Positions 1-5,114 of a stretch of 5,114 nucleotides of DNA are shown here, one piece after another. The position numbers and the translations under genes are program-made. The stretch lies in NCBI GenBank assembly GCA_018334525.1, contig JAGXLT010000086.1, positions 1-5,114 of the forward strand. Direction: 5' to 3'. The notes under the pieces were generated by a model. The model worked only from the letters and a program-made list of their open reading frames with translations. It did not search any database and was not told the DNA's origin. The stretch's first letter is position 1. Each line of letters begins with the position of its first letter. Source of the stretch: Gammaproteobacteria bacterium. GTDB taxonomy: Bacteria; Pseudomonadota; Gammaproteobacteria; Nitrococcales; Nitrococcaceae.

Positions 1-550
1 ATTCAGAAAGATCGGACAGCCGCTCCCCTACCCGGCGATCAAGCACCTCGCAGTGATCAATATCAGCAATAAAAGGTGAAAAGCGCTCACGAAATCCAAC
101 CAGAACGCGATCCCCTTTTCGCGGTACGAACTTCGCGCCTAATCGCGCTCTACGACGATAGCTGGTTGTCGGCCCGGTCAGCGGCGGTAGCCAGCGATGG
201 GGGGTAATGCGACCGACACGCGTGAGTAATTCCGACAGGCTATCGGCTTTATGCTTAAGTTGAGCATCAACCGACATATGCTGAAGGCTGCAACCACCAC
301 AAACGCCTGCGTAAGAACACGGTGGCTCAACTCGGTCAGCGGCGGGCTGCTCAACATGGATAGCCTGCCCTTCATCCTGCTGTCTGCGCCGTTTATGAAT
401 CTTGGCGCTGACCGTCTCACCCGGTAATGCGCCCTGAATAAATAGGACACGGCCATCGTTGTGGGCGATGCCACGCCCCTCATGGCTCAAGCCTTCTATG
501 AGAACTTCCACCGGCTCTGCCGGTGGGCGCCGACCCTGCCGCCTTCCCAT
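1..550 (-). CDS. rlmD: 23S rRNA (uracil-5-)-methyltransferase RlmD, N-terminal part (runs off the left edge)
   Basis: RlmD (formerly RumA) uses S-adenosylmethionine to make 5-methyluridine at U1939 (E. coli numbering) of 23S rRNA in the cytoplasm. I translated 183 residues; the family is usually about 430-450, so the Rossmann methyltransferase domain and catalytic cysteine lie outside the window. Seen here: an N-terminal TRAM-type RNA-binding domain (about residues 12-70, with EGLSHEGRGIA and ALPGET), then the iron-sulfur signature C78-x5-C84-GG-C87 followed by QHM, and a fourth cysteine at C167 (DHCEVL). These four match the 4Fe-4S ligands of E. coli RlmD. The ATG at 550 lies 4 bases after the exonuclease stop and has GGAG 7 bases upstream, so it is the last visible gene of the cysM unit. 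RlmC and TrmA-like paralogues are the alternatives; the TRAM domain argues against RlmC, and the neighbour cysM favours RlmD. Confidence 0.93.
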   Translation of the reverse strand, partial: MGRRQGRRPPAEPVEVLIEGLSHEGRGIAHNDGRVLFIQGALPGETVSAKIHKRRRQQDEGQAIHVEQPAADRVEPPCSYAGVCGGCSLQHMSVDAQLKHKADSLSELLTRVGRITPHRWLPPLTGPTTSYRRRARLGAKFVPRKGDRVLVGFRERFSPFIADIDHCEVLDRRVGERLSDLSE

Positions 551-554
551 TCGG

Positions 555-1325
555 TTACTCCACCCAGGCGTCGAGAAACTGTTGCAGATGGGGTTTGTCG
601 GCTTCTTTTAACGTCTGCCGTACAAGCCCGGCTTCCCGTGCATAGTCTATTGCATCAAGGTTGCCGCGCATTTGCTCGAAGCGCAGCCAGAGTAAATAGG
701 TATTGAGCACATCATGCTCACAGTAATCACGTACTGCAGCAAATTCGCCGCGCTCAATCGCATCGCGCACCAGTGCGCCACTCATCCCCAGTTTACCGGG
801 GAAGCCGCATAGTGTTGCGACCTGATCCAGCGGCGCAACCGCTCTGGGTGAATATCCCGCCAATACATCCATTAGGTCGGTATGCCGGTCATGATAGCGA
901 CTGTGATAATTGTTAAAGCGAAAAGATCGATCCTGATCACCCGTTTCCCAATAGCGCGGCGCGCTGATTCCATGCAGCAGAGCGCGATAATGTAGAACCG
1001 GTAGATCAAACCCGGTCCCATTCCAGCTGATAAGCTTTGGTAGATATCGCTCGATACCCTCAAAAAAGCGGCCGATTAAATCCGCCTCATCATCACCGCC
1101 GTCGCCAAGGGAGAACACCGTAAATCGATCCCCTATCAGCGCAGCAACCGAGATAACGACAATGCGATGCAAGGGTAACCGAAGAAAGTCATTCCCGGTC
1201 TCTTCTCGACGCATGGCAAGTAGTGCTTCTGCCACGCCTTTATCGTCCAGCTCGCCAAAGTCATGCAGCCGCCGACCACCCTCAACATCTGGCACGGTCT
1301 CGATATCAAAAGCAAAAACGTTCAT
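555..1325 (-). CDS. Predicted 3'-5' exonuclease of the PolB-exonuclease-like family (DnaQ-fold)
   Basis: This 256-residue protein carries the three DEDD exonuclease motifs. Exo I is FDIET (D7, E9) at the very N terminus. Exo II is SWNGTGFDLPVL (D107). Exo III is YCEHDVLNTY (Y201 and D205, the DEDDy form), with a further conserved-looking HTDLMD stretch near 148-153. These acidic residues bind the two metal ions that hydrolyse a nucleic acid 3' end. The protein has no polymerase domain, and its length fits the stand-alone family related to the exonuclease domain of DNA polymerase B (Pfam DNA_pol_B_exo2 type, from memory). The physiological substrate of this family is not established, so proofreading, DNA repair or RNA trimming remain open. 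The start overlaps the cysM stop as ATGA; only weak Shine-Dalgarno matches precede it, so translation is probably coupled to cysM. rlmD follows after 4 bases. Confidence 0.88.
   Translation of the reverse strand: MNVFAFDIETVPDVEGGRRLHDFGELDDKGVAEALLAMRREETGNDFLRLPLHRIVVISVAALIGDRFTVFSLGDGGDDEADLIGRFFEGIERYLPKLISWNGTGFDLPVLHYRALLHGISAPRYWETGDQDRSFRFNNYHSRYHDRHTDLMDVLAGYSPRAVAPLDQVATLCGFPGKLGMSGALVRDAIERGEFAAVRDYCEHDVLNTYLLWLRFEQMRGNLDAIDYAREAGLVRQTLKEADKPHLQQFLDAWVE
558..561 (-). promoter_or_regulatory. Shine-Dalgarno of rlmD
   Basis: GGAG reads on the minus strand 7 bases before the ATG at 550. It lies inside the last codons of the upstream exonuclease gene, which implies coupled translation and fixes the rlmD start. 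Confidence 0.65.
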
Positions 1326-2215
1326 TGATCCGGAAAAACTCCGCTGGACAGGTAACGATCACCCCGATCACAAACAATACTCACGATCACGGCATTTTCC
1401 ACTTCTGAGGCAACCTGCAAGGCGGCCCAGAGCGTTCCACCACTTGAAATACCGGCAAAAATCCCTTCTTCCGCCGCAAGGCGACGCGTCATGACTTCGG
1501 CATCCGCTTGACTGACCTCAACAATACGATCGACACGCTGTGGCTCATAAATTTTCGGCAAATAGGCTTGCGGCCATTTACGAATGCCCGGAATACTCGA
1601 TCCTTCGGTTGGCTGCGCCCCAACAATTTGAATATTAGGATTTTGCTCCCTTAGATATCGAGATACGCCCATGATGGTGCCGGTGGTGCCCATCGAGCTC
1701 ACAAAGTGCGTCACCTTTCCTTGCGTATCCCGCCACACCTCAGGACCAGTCCCCTGATAATGTGCGCCCCAGTTATCCGGGTTTGAGAATTGATCCAGCA
1801 CCCGTCCCTTACCCTCTGCCTGCATGCGCATCGCAAGGTCTCGCGCACCTTCCATGCCCTCTTCCTGGCTCACCAGAACTAACTCAGCCCCATAGGCACG
1901 CATTGAGGCGCGACGCTCTGTGGTCATATTAGCCGGCATGATGAGAACCATGCGGTAGCCCTTAACCGCAGCGGCCATGGCCAGCGCTATGCCGGTATTA
2001 CCGCTGGTCGCTTCAATCAGGGTATCGCCCGGGCTGATTTCCCCGCGCGCTTCGGCCGCGGTAATCATGTTCATGGCCGGTCGGTCTTTCACCGATCCGG
2101 CTGGGTTATTCCCTTCCAGCTTAAGCAACACCGTATTCGAGCCAGTATCGATAAGCCGCTGAAGACGAACCAGGGGCGTATTCCCCACACATTGGTCAAT
2201 GGTTTGATAGCTCAT
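1322..2215 (-). CDS. cysM: Cysteine synthase B (O-acetylserine sulfhydrylase, CysM type)
   Basis: This PLP-dependent enzyme makes cysteine from O-acetylserine and sulfide, and the CysM type can also use thiosulfate. It is a cytoplasmic member of the fold type II family. The 297-residue length is normal. Seen in order: GNTPLVRL at 11-18; the PLP lysine K43 in GSVKDRP; the substrate/PLP loop TSGNTG at 70-75; the phosphate-binding loop MGTTGT at 175-180; SSGG at 257-260; and the C-terminal VCDRGDRYLS at 281-290. EGSSIPGI followed by RKWP (about 204-215) and the CDRGDRY tail are what I know from CysM rather than CysK. The ATG at 2215 has no clear Shine-Dalgarno and lies 19 bases from the divergent trmO start. 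It is the first gene of a three-gene minus-strand unit. A cystathionine beta-synthase role is unlikely, as there are no extra domains. Confidence 0.95.
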   Translation of the reverse strand: MSYQTIDQCVGNTPLVRLQRLIDTGSNTVLLKLEGNNPAGSVKDRPAMNMITAAEARGEISPGDTLIEATSGNTGIALAMAAAVKGYRMVLIMPANMTTERRASMRAYGAELVLVSQEEGMEGARDLAMRMQAEGKGRVLDQFSNPDNWGAHYQGTGPEVWRDTQGKVTHFVSSMGTTGTIMGVSRYLREQNPNIQIVGAQPTEGSSIPGIRKWPQAYLPKIYEPQRVDRIVEVSQADAEVMTRRLAAEEGIFAGISSGGTLWAALQVASEVENAVIVSIVCDRGDRYLSSGVFPDQ

Positions 2216-2234
2216 AGGCTAATTGTAAAGCATT
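2216..2234. promoter_or_regulatory. 19-base divergent gap between cysM and trmO
   Basis: Both genes start at the edges of this gap, so their promoters must overlap the opposing coding starts. On the minus strand TACAAT (2227-2222) is a 5/6 match to a -10 element and CATAAT (2237-2232) is another. The first would place the cysM start site at or next to its ATG, giving a leaderless or near-leaderless mRNA. I see no convincing -35 for either. On the plus strand no good -10 stands out. The assignment is tentative. Confidence 0.3.
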
Positions 2235-2918
2235 ATGTGCCGTATGGAGATCAAACCCATTGCGACCGTTAACAGTGTTTTCGAAAGCCGTTTCGGCACA
2301 CCCCGTCAACCCGGCATTGTGGCCGATGCCGAGGCCGTCTTAACGTTTTTACCCCCGTATAACGATGCCACAGCCCTGCGCGGGCTGGAGGATGTCTCGC
2401 ATATTTGGGTTATTTTCGGTTTCCACGCTATTGCAACTGAGCAGTGGCGACCCACGGTCCGGCCACCGCGCCTCGGGGGTAATCGACGCTTAGGCGTGTT
2501 TTCGACCCGCTCACCTTTTCGGCCTAATGGTTTGGGCCTTTCTGTGGTCCGGCTGCGTGAAGTCCTCCATCAGCCGACAGTCGGCCTAAGGCTCAGCGGC
2601 GTTGATTTAATGGATGGCACACCGATTTACGATATTAAGCCTTACCTTTCAGAGATAGACAGTCATCCCAATGCTATCCCACCGCTGGGTTTTGAAAAAA
2701 CCGCCGAACCGCTGGCCGTGTGCTGGGCGCCAGGACTACAAGCCACCGTTACTCCCGTGTTGGCGCGACTCGTGGAGCAAACCGTGGCTGCTGACCCGCG
2801 GCCTGCCTATCACCGGCAACGCGCAGATCAGCAGTACGGCATGACGCTGACCGGTCATGAGGTGCAATGGCGAATCACGAAGTCAGGGGCTGAAATCATG
2901 GCGATTACTCCTCTTTAA
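2235..2918 (+). CDS. trmO: tRNA (N6-threonylcarbamoyladenosine-37) N6-methyltransferase TrmO (TsaA/YaeB family)
   Basis: TrmO methylates t6A at position 37 of certain threonine tRNAs, giving m6t6A and improving decoding. It uses S-adenosylmethionine through a single-sheet beta-barrel fold. The 227-residue length is close to E. coli TrmO (about 235). Visible family signatures are TPRQPG (22-27), VSHIWVIF (54-61), the cofactor-binding run RPPRLGGN (76-83), GVFSTRSPFRPN (87-98), YDIKPYL (132-138), and the C-terminal segment DPRPAY (187-192) plus YGMTL (201-205) typical of the bacterial two-domain form. The ATG at 2235 is taken as start; the in-frame ATG at 2244 (MEIKPIATV) gives an N terminus more like the family, and neither has a strong ribosome site. 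The gene stands alone on the plus strand, divergent from cysM, and its 3' end overlaps the channel gene by 14 bases. Confidence 0.92.
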   Translation: MCRMEIKPIATVNSVFESRFGTPRQPGIVADAEAVLTFLPPYNDATALRGLEDVSHIWVIFGFHAIATEQWRPTVRPPRLGGNRRLGVFSTRSPFRPNGLGLSVVRLREVLHQPTVGLRLSGVDLMDGTPIYDIKPYLSEIDSHPNAIPPLGFEKTAEPLAVCWAPGLQATVTPVLARLVEQTVAADPRPAYHRQRADQQYGMTLTGHEVQWRITKSGAEIMAITPL

Positions 2919-4692
2919 CCATTCGCAGGGGGGCTGCGGGTGCATTGCCGGTTTTATCTTCACCGAACCAAAGCGTCATATGCGGGAAAGGAATTTCTAT
3001 ACCCGCATCATCAAACGTATCTTTAACAACGCGATTAAAGGCACGACCAACGGCCCATTGCATACCCGGCGTGGTTCGAATGCGCACTCGTATATTGACC
3101 GAACTGCTATCCAACGCCGTCACGCCATCAATCTCAAGCGGGCCCGCAATGGCATCACTCACATCACCGTTTTTAATCAGCCGATCATAGGCGACTTGCA
3201 ACTGTTCAATGACCTCACCGATATTTTCACGATAGGCCACACCATAAACGCCCAGGTGATAGCCAAAATCACGGGTGAAGTTCGAAACCAGATCAACCGA
3301 TGAGAAAGGAATAATGTGCAGCGTACCGGTAAGATCGCGCAAGGCGATGGAACGTAAGCTCAACCGCTCCACCGTCCCGCTGATCCCTGCGGCCGTAATG
3401 TAGTCATCTGTGTGAATGGCATCTTCAATCTGAATGAATATGCCCGTGATAATGTCTTGAACCAGCTTTTGTGCGCCAAATCCCACGGCAAGGCCGACAA
3501 CACCGGCACCCGCAATGAGCGGGCCGATGTTCATACCAAGTTCAGCAAGCATTACCATCCCGGCCATCACAATAATGGCAATCGCCGCCGCACTCCGAAA
3601 CAGCGTTAGTAGTGTTTTTTCCCGTGAGCCCGGTTCGCCCTGCCCGATATCGGGATTCAGACGGTCTTCAATCCAGCTCATCACAAGCAGCCACACCACG
3701 GCCGTTAATAGAATAATAAAAAGAACGTCTCTAAGCGCCGAAAGAGATGCCAATCCCGCCTGAGACAATAAGATTGCTTCAACATCAACAACTTTCCATG
3801 CATCCGCAACGGCGACAACGAGCACAAAAGCAACAATGACATGTAAGGAGTGCAAAATGCGGGGGATCCACTTATTGATTCGCTTTGAGAAAGCCGGGTA
3901 TCGCTCCGCCATCGATAAAGGCAGAAACGCCCTACACCCCGCCAGGCCCTCAACCATCCGCCCGGCTAGCAGCGCGAACGCAAAGTAAACAACGGTTTGG
4001 GCGGTAGCCAGACCTAAAAAACCGGCAACCGCTGGACCTAAAATAATACCGCCGGCTCCTATGGCCAACGTGGCGGCAAGAATAAGCCAGTGCCAGATCG
4101 GCGCTACCATGCGCAGTAGCCCGGCAAACACAAAACCTAACTGTGCAGTCTGCAGCCTGGTTAATACAGTGGCGACTACAAATCGTTTTGACCAGACCAG
4201 ACGGACGACAAGGAGAACGAGCACAAAGAGAATAAGCCCATTAAGCCAAGATCCCAGCGTTCGGCTATAAGCAAGGAGGCTTGGCACGAGCCAGAATCCG
4301 CCATATCCCGCCAGAACTAAAATGGTGTGCATATGTCGCTTAAAAGTAATCGGCCAGGGCAGCTGCATCACTCCACGACCTAATATCCCAACCGTTAAAA
4401 AGACTCCCAGAAAGCGCTGGGCAGAGTCACCCCATGCACCGAAATCCCGGAAAAAAAAGTTCAAGCCGAGCCAGCTGATTCCAAATATCGATGCACGCAG
4501 CGCAATGGCCATAGCTTCGGAACTGAAAGTCGTGGGTTCTTTGATCAGGCGATTACCGAGCGCCAGGACCATGTAATAACTAAAAAATACGCCGATAACC
4601 AGGCCTGCGACCCAAAACAATTCCTGCCGGTCGCCACTACCCCAGAGCATATGAAAATCGCTAAGTAATTGTTTTAGCTCGGTCATAAACAT
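2905..4692 (-). CDS. Mechanosensitive ion channel of the MscS family (YbiO-like)
   Basis: This is an inner-membrane channel expected to open under membrane tension and release solutes on hypo-osmotic shock. From the ATG at 4692 it has 595 residues. Hydrophobic segments suggest about 10-11 membrane helices, roughly at 25-45, 60-82, 92-110, 121-141, 148-168, 186-217 (possibly two), 219-247, 281-298, 322-341 and 362-386. The pore helix TM3 follows at about 388-412 (GPLIAGAGVVGLAVGFGAQK) and continues as DIITGIFIQIED. The MscS beta domain (about 425-470, GTVERLSLRS, HIIPFSS) and the alpha/beta cytoplasmic domain (to about 570) follow. The TM3 and beta-domain wording is close to E. coli YbiO, but that protein is about 740 residues with an extra N-terminal region absent here. 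An upstream in-frame ATG at 4839 would lie across the phasin promoter and start; GGAG 8 bases before 4692 supports the shorter form. It converges with trmO and diverges from the phasin. Confidence 0.9.
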   Translation of the reverse strand: MFMTELKQLLSDFHMLWGSGDRQELFWVAGLVIGVFFSYYMVLALGNRLIKEPTTFSSEAMAIALRASIFGISWLGLNFFFRDFGAWGDSAQRFLGVFLTVGILGRGVMQLPWPITFKRHMHTILVLAGYGGFWLVPSLLAYSRTLGSWLNGLILFVLVLLVVRLVWSKRFVVATVLTRLQTAQLGFVFAGLLRMVAPIWHWLILAATLAIGAGGIILGPAVAGFLGLATAQTVVYFAFALLAGRMVEGLAGCRAFLPLSMAERYPAFSKRINKWIPRILHSLHVIVAFVLVVAVADAWKVVDVEAILLSQAGLASLSALRDVLFIILLTAVVWLLVMSWIEDRLNPDIGQGEPGSREKTLLTLFRSAAAIAIIVMAGMVMLAELGMNIGPLIAGAGVVGLAVGFGAQKLVQDIITGIFIQIEDAIHTDDYITAAGISGTVERLSLRSIALRDLTGTLHIIPFSSVDLVSNFTRDFGYHLGVYGVAYRENIGEVIEQLQVAYDRLIKNGDVSDAIAGPLEIDGVTALDSSSVNIRVRIRTTPGMQWAVGRAFNRVVKDTFDDAGIEIPFPHMTLWFGEDKTGNAPAAPLRMVKEE

Positions 4693-4700
4693 TTTTAGCA

Positions 4701-4704
4701 CTCC
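4701..4704 (-). promoter_or_regulatory. Shine-Dalgarno of the MscS-family channel gene
   Basis: GGAG on the minus strand lies 8 bases before the ATG at 4692 and 14 before a second in-frame ATG at 4686. This decides the start in favour of 4692 over the distal ATG at 4839. An in-frame GTG at 4701 overlaps the site itself and is less likely. Confidence 0.6.
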
Positions 4705-4725
4705 AAAACCCGCCTTGAAAAAAAG

Positions 4726-4740
4726 TGTTGCACCGCAACA
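4726..4740. promoter_or_regulatory. Candidate operator 1: perfect 6-bp dyad over the phasin -35
   Basis: TGTTGC-ACC-GCAACA is a perfect inverted repeat with a 3-base centre. Its core TGC-N3-GCA (4729-4737) is shared with two other sites in the same gap. It resembles the CTGC-N3-GCAG type of target reported for PhaR repressors (from memory). Binding here would block the -35 element of the phasin promoter. The site is also 34 bases from the divergent channel gene start. Confidence 0.5.
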
Positions 4741-4757
4741 AAAACCTCCTGTATGAT
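4728..4757 (+). promoter_or_regulatory. Candidate sigma70 promoter of the phasin gene
   Basis: TTGCAC (4728-4733, 4/6 match to the -35 consensus) and TATGAT (4752-4757, 5/6 match to the -10) are separated by 18 bases. The predicted transcription start is near 4764, which leaves an untranslated leader of about 60 bases before the ATG at 4824. The -35 lies within the first TGC-N3-GCA dyad and the last base of the -10 is the first base of the second dyad. Confidence 0.55.
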
Positions 4758-4769
4758 GCACTGCAACAA
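4757..4769. promoter_or_regulatory. Candidate operator 2 at the phasin -10 and start site
   Basis: The dyad TGC-ACT-GCA (4757-4765) begins at the last base of the -10 element and covers the predicted transcription start. With its flank it reads TGCACTGCAACAA and matches the corresponding 13 bases of operator 1 (4729-4741) at 12 positions. The two cores are 28 bases apart. Confidence 0.5.
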
Positions 4770-4783
4770 GGTTGAGAACCTTG
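4767..4783 (+). other. Perfect 7-bp stem-loop at the 5' end of the predicted phasin mRNA
   Basis: CAAGGTT-GAG-AACCTTG forms a perfect hairpin with a 3-base loop, starting about 3 bases after the predicted transcription start. A second dyad, GGTTT-A-AAACC (4784-4794), follows directly. Its GGTT could instead pair with the AACC of the first stem, so the two foldings compete. There is no T run, so this is not an intrinsic terminator. A stem at an mRNA 5' end can slow decay; it could also be a protein-binding site in DNA. Confidence 0.4.
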
Positions 4784-4800
4784 GGTTTAAAACCAACTAT

Positions 4801-4811
4801 TTGCAACGCAA
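4801..4811. promoter_or_regulatory. Candidate operator 3 beside the phasin ribosome site
   Basis: TTGC-AAC-GCAA is a perfect 4-bp dyad with the same TGC-N3-GCA core (4802-4810), 45 bases after operator 2. It abuts the phasin Shine-Dalgarno and lies in the transcribed leader, so a bound protein would act as a roadblock to transcription rather than blocking initiation directly. Confidence 0.45.
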
Positions 4812-4816
4812 GAGGA
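4811..4816 (+). promoter_or_regulatory. Shine-Dalgarno of the phasin gene
   Basis: AGAGGA ends 7 bases before the ATG at 4824, close to ideal spacing. It selects that ATG over the in-frame ATG at 4830, which would be 13 bases away. Confidence 0.7.
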
Positions 4817-4823
4817 TAGTGAC

Positions 4824-5114
4824 ATGAGTATGGATGCATTTACCAAATACAATGATCAGGCCGAGAAAATGTTCATGGGCCCAACCCGTGAGTATGCGAA
4901 GCTGGCAATGGCCTACGCAGAGAAGATGATCGACGCACAGATGGAAGCCACAAAAACCTACGCCGACATTGGTATGGGTCAGGCTCGCGCAATGCTCGAC
5001 ATTAAAGACACCAAAGGTCTTCAGGCCTATGCAGAAGGTCAGCAGAAAGTTGCGCAGGACCTGAGCGAGCGCGTGAAAGGCGACGCTGAGAAAGTTGTCG
5101 CTTCCTTTTCTCTC
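4824..5114 (+). CDS. Phasin family protein, N-terminal 97 residues (runs off the right edge)
   Basis: Phasins coat polyhydroxyalkanoate granules and control their size and number. I translated 97 residues with no stop, beginning MSMDAFTKYNDQAEKMF and continuing as an unbroken amphipathic helix pattern rich in Ala, Lys, Glu, Gln and Met. There are no prolines after P20 and no cysteines. Segments such as AKLAMAYAEKMIDAQMEATK (26-44 region) and KDTKGLQAYAEGQQKVAQDL (61-80) fit the pattern of the proteobacterial phasin_2 family: residues contacting the granule, then a KD-x-KGL-type turn, then QQ. Typical members are about 110-190 residues, so little to half is missing. The strong ribosome site and the operator-rich promoter fit a highly expressed, regulated gene. 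A granule-independent stress or chaperone-like role, known for some phasins, cannot be excluded. No PHA synthase gene is visible here. Confidence 0.85.
   Translation, partial: MSMDAFTKYNDQAEKMFMGPTREYAKLAMAYAEKMIDAQMEATKTYADIGMGQARAMLDIKDTKGLQAYAEGQQKVAQDLSERVKGDAEKVVASFSL

Noticed and set aside
178..483. 101-codon minus-strand open frame inside rlmD
   Set aside because: It is a shifted frame of rlmD, whose own frame carries the TRAM domain and the four iron-sulfur cysteines.
662..670. Additional TGC-N3-GCA matches at 662-670 and 1163-1171
   Set aside because: Both are inside the exonuclease coding sequence, lack the extended TTGC/GCAA arms on both sides, and their number is about what chance predicts.
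2848..2857. Ten-base palindrome TGACCGGTCA
   Set aside because: It lies inside trmO coding sequence, is isolated, and is not repeated in any gap; it is best read as chance.
2924..2938. Hairpin CGCAG-GGGGG-CTGCG just after the trmO stop
   Set aside because: It is not followed by a T run on either strand and is fully explained as codons for the Pro/Ala-rich tail of the channel protein, so it is not called a terminator.
2857..3303. 148-codon plus-strand open frame opposite the channel gene
   Set aside because: It is antisense to a well-supported membrane protein gene, has no recognisable domain, and its composition follows the complement of that gene.
4693..4839. N-terminal extension of the channel gene to the ATG at 4839 (49 extra residues)
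   Set aside because: It would cross the whole phasin promoter and the first phasin codons. The added residues do not look like a signal peptide or a family segment, and a good ribosome site precedes 4692.

Overview
The window looks like a compact chromosomal segment of a gammaproteobacterium, probably one that stores polyhydroxyalkanoate (PHA). The main reasons are a CysM-type sulfhydrylase next to the 23S rRNA methyltransferase RlmD, a TrmO tRNA methyltransferase, and a phasin at the right edge. From memory, cysM-rlmD-relA is a recurrent gene order in Pseudomonas and related groups. I did not measure GC or codon statistics, and a genus assignment is not possible from this sequence alone.

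Layout from left to right. Positions 1-2215 hold three minus-strand genes read right to left: cysM (2215-1322), a predicted PolB-type 3'-5' exonuclease (1325-555), and the N-terminal part of rlmD (550-1, running off the left edge). cysM and the exonuclease gene overlap by ATGA, and rlmD starts 4 bases after the exonuclease stop with its ribosome site inside the exonuclease gene. This is one translationally linked unit. On the plus strand, trmO (2235-2918) diverges from cysM across only 19 bases. It then converges with a minus-strand MscS-family mechanosensitive channel gene (4692-2905), overlapping it tail to tail by 14 bases. A 131-base gap (4693-4823) separates the channel gene from a divergent phasin gene (4824 to the right edge, incomplete).

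The 4693-4823 gap is the most informative non-coding stretch. It holds a plausible sigma70 promoter for the phasin and three copies of the dyad TGC-N3-GCA. One dyad lies on the -35 element, one at the -10/start site, and one directly in front of the phasin Shine-Dalgarno. A 7-bp perfect hairpin would lie at the very 5' end of the phasin mRNA. The TGC-N3-GCA dyads resemble the operator type described for the PHA-responsive repressor PhaR, so a PhaR-like repressor is the leading inference.

The coding genes are otherwise recognisable housekeeping families: cysteine synthesis, rRNA and tRNA methylation, DNA/RNA exonuclease, osmotic safety valve, and PHA granule coat. I see no RNA gene, mobile element, CRISPR array, intrinsic terminator or broken gene, and no stretch over 300 bases without a gene. 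I found no sign of a wholly new system; the promising novelty is regulatory and sits in the phasin/channel gap.
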